Of a stretch of DNA of 64,000 bases, positions 23,846-33,172 are shown one piece after another. The position numbers and the translations under genes were made by a program. Origin of the DNA: Anthoceros angustus (lineage: Eukaryota > Streptophyta > Anthocerotopsida > Anthocerotales > Anthocerotaceae); NCBI GenBank assembly GCA_010909165.1, contig MU008160.1, forward strand, positions 744,001-808,000, given 5' to 3'. Every line of letters begins with the position of its first letter. Position 1 is the first letter of the stretch. Under the pieces are notes generated by a model. That model did not search any database. It was not told the DNA's origin and worked only from the letters and a program-made list of their open reading frames with translations.

Positions 23846-24731
23846 ACTCTTCCGAGTGGAGTGGGCGGCTTGGTTCGACGTCGCCTTCCAGCTCGATCGC
23901 ACCACACGCAGCGGCAGGCGGTTCCTGCACCAGAAAGAAACAAGTGGGCTCAGCCACGGTGCCCGCTTTCATTGCCGATGCTCATGTCGTGTTGATGACA
24001 AACACCTGGGTATATCACTCACCATTTCGTCGCAAGCATGGACTTCTGTTGCAAACCAGAGAACGAGGGCATGGAAGCAACCAGGTCAGAGCTGCGGGAC
24101 AGACGGGGACGGATTGGTGCATAATTTTTTGGTTAGAGATATGAAGCATCCCCAAGAGTGAAGCAGCGCTGAGACACTTGACTTCCAAAATGAAGGATTT
24201 CCAACATCTGGGCTCGTCACCGCCACTCACATTTGATGATGGCATGCTTTGTTTGCACACAACGAGAAACTGGGTATAACCTGTACCGTATTTGAAAGCA
24301 GTCAGCCCGTGGTAATAATCTGAAAAATCTGCGGGCCTGTGTTGCTATGTCAAACTGCCACCGTGGTATACAAGGACGTGGAGAGGGAAACTCTAATTTG
24401 CTCTACCTTACATTTGTACAAGGATGCATGCTCCTGTAGTAGGTAGTGGTAGCGCACCCTAGACGTTCGCTGGCGGATGAGAAACCGGCTTACTCCTGAG
24501 AAGCTCCCCTGTAGAATAACAGGGCATTCAAGGCCAGCTTCACTCTCTCATCTCGAACAACAGATTCTACCATAAGTGCCTGGCTGTGCAGCATCTGAGG
24601 AGTGCTCTTCAAGGCAGGCAACAGCTTGAAGTCCAAGCAACTGGTCCGGTAGGCATCGACATGGGAATCTCATCCCATTAGATGTACATAAATAGAGGAT
24701 TCAGTTGTGATCTGACGGCTGGAGATTGCTG

Positions 24732-26486
24732 TCACACTTTCTGGGATGTGGGAAATGCCATAGCCACTCCTTGTCCCTCTCTGTACTTCCATTGGGACGT
24801 AACAGTCTTTATCTGTGTGTAAAAGTTCACTCCTGCCTTCCCATAGAAGTTGAGGTCCCCTGCGAAGGAAGCTTTTGATCCCGTGAAGGAGAAAAAGGGC
24901 AATGGTACGGGGATGGGCACGTTGATGCCCACCTGCCCCACCTCAATCTCATGCTGAAAGGTTCTGGCGGCCACCCCCGAGTTGGTGAAGATGGCAGTGC
25001 CATTGCCGTACCTGTTGGTATTGATAAGCTCGATGGCATCCCTCAAACTGCTTACCTGCAGGCACACCAGAACTGGACCAAAAATCTCCTCCTGGTAGCA
25101 TGCCATGTCAGTTTTCACATCAGCGAGGATGGTAGGACCTATGAAGTTGCCTTTCTCATAGCCATCCACTTGAAGGTTGCGGCCATCCAGAACGAGCCTG
25201 GCACTGCTTCTCCCGCTCTCGATGAGGGACAGGATTCGTTCCTTAGCTTGCTTGCTGATCACCGGTCCAAGGTCTGCACCATCCTCCGTCCCGGCATTCA
25301 CCTTCAGCAACCTGGCCTTCTCCTTCAGCTTCTCTTCCCAGGGCTTGGAATCACCCACGAACACGGCAGTAGAGATGGCCATGCACCTCTGTCCAGCTGC
25401 CCCGAACGCAGCTCCTACAAGGGCATTTACCGTGCTCTCCGGACTAGCATCCGGCATGATGACAGCATGGTTCTTGGCCCCATGTTGCACTGCACACGCT
25501 TCCCTGGCAGATGCCCGCTGGTAGATGTGCATCCGGCCACATCCGAGCCCACAAAGGAGATGGCCTTGATGTCCGGGTGGTCGCACATGGCATCCACAAC
25601 CCCGTGGGTGCCGTGCACAATATTCAGAACCCCAGGTGGCAGCCCGGCCTCCGACACCAGCTCTGCCAGCATCGCAGCCCCTGGGTCCTTCTCGAAGGCT
25701 TCAGGATAAATGTGTTCCCGCAAGTGACTGCAAAGGAACATCCACAGCGGAATCATAGCCGGAAAATTGAAAGGGCAAATCCTGCACACTCCCAATGGCT
25801 GCCTGATGCTGTACGTGTCTATCCCGCTGGACACGTTCTCCACAAACTCCCCATCTGAAAATTGGCCATGGCTGCCGCCTGCTCCACCACTTCCAGCCCT
25901 CGGAACACATCCTCAGCATCCGCAAGAGTCTTCCCCTGCTCCAGAGTCACGATCCTGGCCAGCTTCTCCATGTCCCGCCGGATCAATTCCTGGAACTTGA
26001 GCATCACCTCTGCCGGGAGGTCACAGGAGTGTCCCTCCACTTAGGTAAGCCATCTGGCAGCTACCACGGCCGCATCAAACCTGCAGAAGTGGTGAGGGGA
26101 ACTTGGGACACGCTCTCCTGAGTAGCAGGATTGACCACATGGATCCACTCATCGGAGCGGGAGTCGATGAATTCCCCGCCGATGAACAACTTCACCTTGG
26201 GAGGAGAAGATGCCGCACTCTCAGGACTCTCTTGAAGGGCAGCTCCTCCGGAACAAAATCTGGTCAACAGTAGAGGAGGGAAGGTGGAAAAGGAGGACAC
26301 GGAAGGAGCAGAAGATGCGAGGCTCCTCCTGCTCCATAAGCCTATTTCCCTGCCACCATCTCCACCCGTTGCTGCAGAAGCCTCTGCCGCTACCACTCTC
26401 CAGGAATAGAACCGATTCAGAGCAGATCGGTGACGGAGGCTCCTTCCCCGGCTCACCGCCCGCCACAATTGCCTTGCTGCAGGCAT
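24732..26486 (-). pseudogene. methylmalonate-semialdehyde dehydrogenase (ALDH6B) retrocopy, frameshifted
   Basis: The family oxidises methylmalonate/malonate semialdehyde with CoA and NAD in mitochondria (valine and pyrimidine breakdown). The copy keeps an Arg/Ser-rich mitochondrial-type leader (about 26300-26486), VKLFIGGEF, MLKFQELIRRD, EQGKTLADA, GIDTYSI and CPFNFPAMIPLWMF. It also keeps [22 protein letters not shown] with the catalytic Cys, [31 protein letters not shown] and [14 protein letters not shown]. Its length fits a whole protein with no intron, whereas plant ALDH6B genes have many, so it looks like a retrocopy. At least five small indels change frame. One pair shifts the stretch between WMF and EKDPGA, replacing the residues around the KPSE motif. 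No poly(A) tract or target-site duplication is evident. Confidence 0.85.
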
Positions 26487-26860
26487 CTCTGCTCACCCCG
26501 GCCGCGATTCTTCCCACCTCAACAACAAGACAACGCACGTTAGGAGACACTCGCAAAGCACGTTAGACTCTCCAGACAAGAGAGTTCTCGCCTACTTGAT
26601 GTCGTGTTTGCCATTCCCAAGTTACTCCTCCTTCAATGCAAACTTAGCAGCTTGATATGATAGACCCAAACCCTTTTATCACACCTCCTGGCACGGCAAA
26701 GCGGTTGCTGGTCTCCCCCCCAAACCTATCAGCCCAAAGTGCCCATGCAAGGCATGGCCTATGCCCAACCTGGTCGATGCTGCCCTGCCTTGGCCACCCG
26801 CACCGATAACCGATTCCGACCACCGCGATGGCCCCATGCCCTGCTGCCGTCGGCGGCATT
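26487..26860. other. spacer between ALDH6B copy and PPR-9, no gene seen
   Basis: This is 5' flank of the dehydrogenase copy on one side and distal 5' flank of PPR-9 on the other. Short open frames on both strands show no known motif. Sequence homologous to the other PPR 5' flanks begins near 26868 (GTTAGACT...GTTCCA). Confidence 0.5.
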
Positions 26861-26976
26861 GGGCAACCATGTTAGACTCTGTTCCACTTGTTTCGTTTTG
26901 TGTCTTTTGCTATGGGCACCCAAAACAGAACCGGCTGCACTCTCCTTCCTGGACATCCTGCAAGAGACTGTTGTTA

Positions 26977-27006
26977 GACTCATCTTCCGACGGGGGTCCC
27001 TGAACG
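26977..27006 (+). promoter_or_regulatory. conserved leader before PPR-9 start
   Basis: CATCTTCCGACGGGGG then TCCCTGAACG precedes ATG 27007. The AG of the otherwise conserved CGACAG is changed to CGACGG in this single open copy. If the block is a 3' splice site it has been lost here; if it is a leader element, the change may be neutral. Confidence 0.45.
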
Positions 27007-29610
27007 ATGGTCACGGTGTGGCAACCGGACCCGTTGTGGACCCAACAAATTGGTGTGTGTACAAGAATTCTACGAGGATCTCCCGCTCACCTCGGTTTTG
27101 GGAGCCAACCCCTGGCAAACAAAGCCTCCAGGTGCAGCAGTGTAAGGAGCCCAGCATTTCCACTTCCGACCACATGTGTGGGTGGGGATGGAATTTCCAG
27201 CGATGGCCGTCGCCAGGAGCAGGAGCACTTGTGGCAACAGTTTTTTCTGGACCCTACCATGTGGTGGGACAACAGACGAGATAAGAAAAGCTCCCGTTCG
27301 CCTGACTTCCGGCGTAAGGGGTCCGGCGAGGTGCTGTGGTTAAACAGCATGCTAAAGCCAGCTTGGGTTGATGAGCAGCTCGTTTCCTTGGATATGCAGA
27401 TCGGTCATGGTGCCTCTCCTTCCACTTCGAGCTCTCCGGATAAGCCTGAGCCTAGGAGGGGTGCAGGATCAGAAATGGACGTCGTAACGGCTAGAACCGT
27501 GAGCAAGTTATGTCAGCAGGGGAAGCTCTCTGAGGCCGTTGTAGCCCTGGAATCTCTGGTGCAGACAGACTCTGCTATCTCTCGGTCTCTGTTTTACACC
27601 GTGCTAAAACTGTGTGCAGCCAAAAAAGATTTGGTTGTGGGGCGACGAGTTCATGACCTCACTGTCAAACTTGGGTACGAGTCGAATGCATATTTGGGGA
27701 ACCATATCTTGCGCATGTATGCATCTGGAGGTAGGCTGCAAGAGGCCATGGATGTGTTCACCAGGGTGGTTCAACCAGATGCCTTCATGTGGTTCTCCAT
27801 GATCTCTGCGTACGCTAAACTTGGGAAGCCTGAAGACGCCATACAACTGTACCATGGGATGCGGAGGGCAGGAGTGAAGGCGAATGGTCACGTGTTTGTA
27901 GCTGCCCTTCAGGCTTGTGCATTTGCTGCTGACTTGGAATCCGGCAGAAAAGTGCACTGGGATGTGTTGCACAGTGGCATTCCTACCAACTTGTTTGTTG
28001 GCAACTCCCTGGTGGACATGTATGCGAAATGTGGCGAACTGAAAGATGCGCGCCAGGTTTTTGAAAGCATGGCCGAGAAGGATGTGGTGACATGGACTGC
28101 GCTGATTGCTGGGTATGCACAGCAAGGTCTCAGCCGAGAGGCGCTTGTTGTGTATGAACGAATGGAGCAGGAGGGCCTGATTTTGGCTAACCATGTTACT
28201 TTTGCTTGCCTTCTGAAGGCCTGTGCAAGCACTGGTGCCTTACAGAAGGGCAGGCAGCTGCACTCGCAGATTGTGGAAAGAGGACTGCTGGATGACATAC
28301 TGGTGGGCACCTGCCTGGTGGACATGTATGCAAAATGTGGTGAACTGGAAGATGCACGCCAGGTTTTTGACAGCTTGGCCACAAAGGATGTGGTGACATG
28401 GACAGCGCTGATTGCTGGGTATGCACAGCAAGGGCTCGGCCATGAGGCACTTGTTCTGTATGGACAAATGGAGCAGGAGGGCCTGATTTTGGCTAATCAT
28501 GTTACTTTTGCTTGCCTTCTAAAGGCCTGTGCATGCACTGGTGCCTTACAGAAGGGGAGGCAGCTGCACTCACAGATTGTTGAAAGAGGACTGCTGGATA
28601 ACGTAGTGTTGGGCAACTTCCTGGTGGACATGTATGCAAAATGTGGTGAACTGGAAGATGCACGCCAGGTTTTTGACAGCTTGGCCACAAAGGATGTGGT
28701 GACATGGAATGCCCTGATAGCCGGGTATGGCACTTGTGATGATGGTCACAGAGCCCTAGCTTGCTTTGAGGAGATGTTAGGTGCCGGTATCCAGCCTGAT
28801 GATGCTAGTTTTACCTGCCTTCTAGTAGCATGCAGTCATGAGGGACTAGTCCAGGAGGGTCGCAAGCACTTTGATTCCATGGCTGAACAGCATGGCATCA
28901 AACCTACTATTGAGCATTACACTTGCATGATTGATCTTCTAGGGCGTGCAGGCCATTTAGATGAGGCAGAGAACATGCTCTTATCGTGCGAGGGCCAAAG
29001 TAATGTTGTGGCCTTGACGTCTTTATTGAATGCCTGCAAAAGCCATGGCGATATAGACAGGGCGCTGCGGTGTTTTAAAAGCCTTGTTAGACTGGACCCT
29101 CAGCAGGCGTCCGCATATGTGCTCATGGCCAATGCCTACGCAGATGCAGGTAGGTGGTCCGACGCAGACAGGATTGAAACACACAGAATGGTAGCAGGAG
29201 CTAACAAGAAACCTGCAGTGGCGAGCATTGAGGTGAAGAATCAGGTACATACATTTTCTGTGGGAGAAAGAAGAGATGATATAGCGCCTAAGGTAGAGTC
29301 CACGAATGCACGTTTGAAGCAGGAAGGAGGCCATGTAGCTCACACAAAGTTGGTGTTGAAGCCACTGTCTGAGATGGAAAAGGAAGACGTGCTTTGTGGG
29401 CATGCTGAGAAGCTAGCTCTGGCGTATGGTCTCTTAAACACTCCGAGTGGAACACCTCTGGTGGTAACAAAGAATCTACGCATGTGCAGTGATTGCCACA
29501 GCTCCACGGAGATCATGTCAAGGCTTGAGCATAGAGACATTGTTGTAAGGGATGGGTACCGTGTGCATCGATTCGCAAATGGTTGTTGCAGTTGTAAGGG
29601 TCGACCGTGA
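27007..29610 (+). CDS. PPR-9: intact PLS-class PPR protein with DYW:KP deaminase-like domain (candidate U-to-C organelle editing factor)
   Basis: This is an intronless 867-aa frame, the only fully open member of the cluster. The N-terminal region (1-165) holds LDPTMWWDNRRDKK (82-94) and PAWVDEQLVSLD (118-129); residues 30-60 are Ser/Arg/Ala-rich, as in organelle targeting. PPR motifs follow: L-S (about 194-258), three PLS triads (259-359, 360-461, 462-563), P2-L2-S2 (564-664), E1 and E2 to about 734. The KPAVA box is 735-739. The DYW-type domain has HAE (799-801, the zinc-binding His and catalytic Glu), CSDCH (827-831), and ends CSCKGRP (861-867). The KPAxA box and GRP end define DYW:KP, linked to U-to-C editing in ferns, lycophytes and hornworts. 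Start 27007 fits the shared MATVW-type start (here MVTVW). Triads 2 and 3 are nearly identical, so they duplicated recently. The target is unknown. Confidence 0.93.
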   Translation: MVTVWQPDPLWTQQIGVCTRILRGSPAHLGFGSQPLANKASRCSSVRSPAFPLPTTCVGGDGISSDGRRQEQEHLWQQFFLDPTMWWDNRRDKKSSRSPDFRRKGSGEVLWLNSMLKPAWVDEQLVSLDMQIGHGASPSTSSSPDKPEPRRGAGSEMDVVTARTVSKLCQQGKLSEAVVALESLVQTDSAISRSLFYTVLKLCAAKKDLVVGRRVHDLTVKLGYESNAYLGNHILRMYASGGRLQEAMDVFTRVVQPDAFMWFSMISAYAKLGKPEDAIQLYHGMRRAGVKANGHVFVAALQACAFAADLESGRKVHWDVLHSGIPTNLFVGNSLVDMYAKCGELKDARQVFESMAEKDVVTWTALIAGYAQQGLSREALVVYERMEQEGLILANHVTFACLLKACASTGALQKGRQLHSQIVERGLLDDILVGTCLVDMYAKCGELEDARQVFDSLATKDVVTWTALIAGYAQQGLGHEALVLYGQMEQEGLILANHVTFACLLKACACTGALQKGRQLHSQIVERGLLDNVVLGNFLVDMYAKCGELEDARQVFDSLATKDVVTWNALIAGYGTCDDGHRALACFEEMLGAGIQPDDASFTCLLVACSHEGLVQEGRKHFDSMAEQHGIKPTIEHYTCMIDLLGRAGHLDEAENMLLSCEGQSNVVALTSLLNACKSHGDIDRALRCFKSLVRLDPQQASAYVLMANAYADAGRWSDADRIETHRMVAGANKKPAVASIEVKNQVHTFSVGERRDDIAPKVESTNARLKQEGGHVAHTKLVLKPLSEMEKEDVLCGHAEKLALAYGLLNTPSGTPLVVTKNLRMCSDCHSSTEIMSRLEHRDIVVRDGYRVHRFANGCCSCKGRP
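28084..28695 (+). repeat. 306-bp PLS triad repeat, two nearly identical units in PPR-9
   Basis: Codons 360-461 and 462-563 are two 102-codon units that differ at few positions. The first unit of the three (27781-28083) is more diverged. The same unit recurs 2 to 5 times in every copy of the cluster, so it is the unit of expansion. Confidence 0.9.
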
Positions 29611-30484
29611 GAATAATGAAGAATTAGCCAGTACTCAACATGTTTACGCCTGAGAATATTGTTTTTTCTCTTGGGGTTGAACGTGATTGTTTAGCTTTTC
29701 ATCCATGTTCAAGGTGCGACCTGGACATAAATCGCTAATACTGAGCCACCTTGTAGCAGAGTTTGTTTGTACTCACAATCGAACTTATCTCCTCCCGTAT
29801 GTAAGTACTGTGAAGAAAGAGTTATGATGGCAGGTGAGAACGGAGCCATTTTCAGTGGATACTGTTAAAATACAACTCAACCGAGGACTTGAACTGCCAC
29901 CTAGAGGCTGAAGTGAGTGGGGCTCCTGGTGTCTCTTCCCTCCTCATAAACCATACATCTCAAATTACTTCTAGCTTTTGTGTAGGCTGTTTTTTCTTCT
30001 AGTGTATGACATTGTAGGCATAGTCACTAACTTCGGGTGGAGAGCTTTGTTCCTCCTTTTCAACTTGACCCTCAGGTCAAGGAAGATGGGCTTCTCCCAT
30101 CAATGTTTTCGCGTCAATAAAAATTTTATGGTAATGCTTGTGTGATAGTATATGCTCAAACATACAATCAGGTAAGGCATACATATATATATACATACAC
30201 ACACTTGGTATCTATGTATGTGAAATATGCATTATTTGCTCTTTGTTGCCAACTAGGACGGTTCCTAAAACTCGTCAAGTTATTAATGTGCATTAATGCG
30301 GGGGGCCCCACCACTCATACTGATTGCCCGTTACCACACGGGATGCGGTGCATCCCCTAATGCTATGGCTATGCATCCATCCAAGCATTGTATGTAAGCC
30401 CTCACGACCGTAATTTCATTCACGGATGGCTCACTATGCCATGAACACTATTAGGTTTATTGCGTGTACATTACATGCTCAAAC
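29611..30484 (+). other. 3' flank of PPR-9
   Basis: No further gene is seen. It contains AATAAAAATTTTATGG near 30116, a plausible poly(A) signal, and a TATA/CACA microsatellite near 30180-30200. It is repeated at 30899-31794. Confidence 0.5.
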
Positions 30485-30486
30485 TA

Positions 30487-30898
30487 GCAGGAGCTAACAA
30501 GAAACCTGCAGTGGCGAGCATTGAGGTGAAGAATCAGGTACATACATTTTCTGTGGGAGAAAGAAGAGATGATATAGCGCCTAAGGTAGAGTCCACGAAT
30601 GCACGTTTGAAGCAGGAAGGAGGCCATGTAGCTCACACAAAGTTGGTGTTGAAGCCACTGTGAGAAGGAAAAGGAAGATGCTTTGTGGGCATGCTGAGAA
30701 GCTAGCTCTGGCGTTTGGTCTCTTGAACACCTGAGTGGGACACCTCTGGTGGTAACGAAGAATCTACGCATGTGCAGTGACTGCCACAGTTCCACGGAGA
30801 TCATGTCAAGGCTTGAACATAGAGACATTGTTGTAAGGGATGGGTACCGTGTGCATCGATTCGCAAATGGTTGTTGCAGTTGTAAGGGTCGACCGTGA
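30487..30898 (+). pseudogene. PPR-10: DYW:KP 3' fragment from tandem duplication B
   Basis: This begins at KKPAVASIEV and runs to GRP and TGA 30896-30898, with no PPR motifs. Positions 30487-30658 and from about 30819 on are identical to PPR-9. The stretch 30659-30818 instead carries the variants of the broken copies (GAGAAGG, GCGTTTGG, GAGTGGGACACC, ACGAAGAATC) together with deletions that shift the frame. The upper part of the domain, including HAE and CSDCH, is therefore not in one frame. Confidence 0.85.
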
Positions 30899-31763
30899 GA
30901 ATAATGAAGAATTAGCCAGTACTCAACATGTTTACGCCTGAGAATATTGTTTTTTCTCTTGGGGTTGAACGTGATTGTTTAGCTTTTCATCCATGTTCAA
31001 GGTGCGACCTGGACATAAATCGCTAATACTGAGCCACCTTGTAGCAGAGTTTGTTTGTACTCACAATCGAACTTATCTCCTCCCGTATGTAAGTACTGTG
31101 AAGAAAGAGTTATGATGGCAGGTGAGAACGGAGCCATTTTCAGTGGATACTGTTAAAATACAACTCAACCCGAGGACTTGAACTGCCACCTAGAGGCTGA
31201 AGTGAGGTAAGGGCTCCTGGTGTCTCTTCCCTCCTCATAAACCATACATCTCAAATTACTTCTAGCTTTTGTGTAGGCTGTTTTTTCTTCTAGTGTATGA
31301 CATTGTAGGCATAGTCACTAACTTCGGGTGGAGAGCTTTGTTCCTCCTTTTCAACTTGACCCTCAGGTCAAGGAAGATGGGCTTCTCCCATCAATGTTTT
31401 CGCGTCAATAAAAATTTTATGGTAATGCTTGTGTGATAGTATATGCTCAAACATACAATCAGGTAAGGCATACATATATATATACATACACACACACTTG
31501 GTATCTATGTATGTGAAATATGCATTATTTGCTCTTTGTTGCCAACTAGGACAGCGGTTCCTAAAACTCGTCAAGTTATTAATGTGCACGTGTGTGCAGA
31601 CGTGGGCCCCACCACTCATACTCTGATTGCCCGTTACCACCGGGATGTCGGTGCATCCCCTAATGCTATGGCTATGCATCCATCCAAGCATTGTATGTAA
31701 TTAAGCCTACGAAACCGTAATTTCATTCACGGATGGCTCACTATGCCATGAACACTATTAGGC

Positions 31764-33172
31764 TGTTTATTGCGTGTACATTACATGCTCAAACTAGCAT
31801 GTGTCTTCACCAACCACGCACTCACTGTGAACGCCGATCCATCGGGTGTCGAACATTTCAAGCTATGAGTGTAGAAGCATCATCTTGTCTTGACCTGCCG
31901 ATCGGGTGGGAGGTACAGGAACCACCGCAAGGTCCTTTCAAAATCCTTGATTTGACATTATCTTCTGTTATTATCAGTAGAAAAGTGTTGACTGAAGGGA
32001 AATGCACTCCGTTGTTGTCTAATGTCGCCATCATTGGGATAGAGTGGAGGACTTGCTTCACGAGACGATAGACCACTCATTTCCTACCTGCTCGGAAGGA
32101 GACCGACAAAAAGGCAAGGGGAACTAACATCATACGTAGACAAAACATGTGGTCTTGGCTCAGGCACACCAAATATTAGTGTGTCTTTGGACAACAGATT
32201 TCGCAAAGAACGACGAAATGTCTGTGTATCTCAAAGCACAGGAAACATAAAGGCAAGATATTAAGACTCTCTAGTGTGAAACATGCTTGTCAATACCACT
32301 TTGATGTCAAGCAACTTGCTTGTTGCGCCATCTTGCATTGTGTTTATTGTCCATAACTAGCATGTCGACAACTCCGACCAAATTTGTCATGGCTTCAAGA
32401 CAATGCAAACCCACAAGGTTTGCTGCTCATTTAATCTTGAGATACGTGCATGGGTCCAACACAAATTTTTGCGAGCCACTAAAAGATGATCCGTATGGAG
32501 CACGCTCGTAAAGTGGATTTGAAAACATGCTTATGGTCATGACAGGTGACTTCCTCATGATGACCATCTTCCTTCAACCTCATGACATTGATAATATCGC
32601 ATCAATCGTCACCACATGCTTTACCAGCACCATACGAACGATGAGTTGTGCGGATGTGGATAGAAGCTCTAAAACATCGATGGTACCATTCCAATTTAGG
32701 CCCTTTACTTTGGGGTGCAAACACCTTTAGAGGTCTATGATGCTTCAATTTGGAAACAATAGTGTGATCTCCTTGATGCCACTTTTGGCACCAAGTACAA
32801 GTTCCACTCGTACACCTTGATGGTCTTTGATACTTACTATAGCGGAGTCCTCACCGCTTGGATTATCACGACAAAAGGCAAACCGGAGGATTTGCAGGAA
32901 GTTGTATGCATTTCAAATGCATATGCAGCAACATAGTCCACTATGGCACTGTTGCTTTCCTTGTGGATGATGTCACAAATAGGTGCTGGGCCACATGGGA
33001 GATGCTGCCAATCTTGCTATGTTTATGGCATGTTAGGAATGTTGGCCGCGCCACCTCTTGCTTAAGGTTAGCTGGAGGACAAGAGTGGCAATCTTTAGTC
33101 GCCTTGGTGACATCATGTATGTTTTCGTTGGCGTAACCGAGGCCGGAAGATGATGCAACAAATGTACGTTTA
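31764..33172 (+). mobile_element. MULE-like transposase region, decayed copy I
   Basis: This carries the same content as copy II but with more deletions and cut off at the tandem joint near 33170. It begins with an open piece around 31770-32070 (DLPIGWEVQEPPQGPFKIL), followed by frame-broken zinc-finger-like and transposase parts. No terminal inverted repeats were identified. It follows immediately after the right end of duplication B, whose TAGCA lies within its left edge. Confidence 0.7.

Larger units (their letters stand above)
29192..31799. repeat. tandem duplication of PPR-9 3' end plus 3' flank (event B)
   Basis: The segment 29192-30484 (from the E2/KPAVA region to 0.9 kb past the stop) is repeated at 30485-31794. 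The five bases TAGCA occur at the left end (29192), at the joint (30485) and at the right end (31795), so the duplication closed on a 5-bp homology. Flank differences are a few small indels. Confidence 0.9.

Noticed and set aside
27007-29610. Classification as an ordinary C-to-U DYW protein
   Set aside because: The KPAVA box and the GRP terminus, shared by all paralogs, do not fit canonical PG-box/DYW-end proteins.
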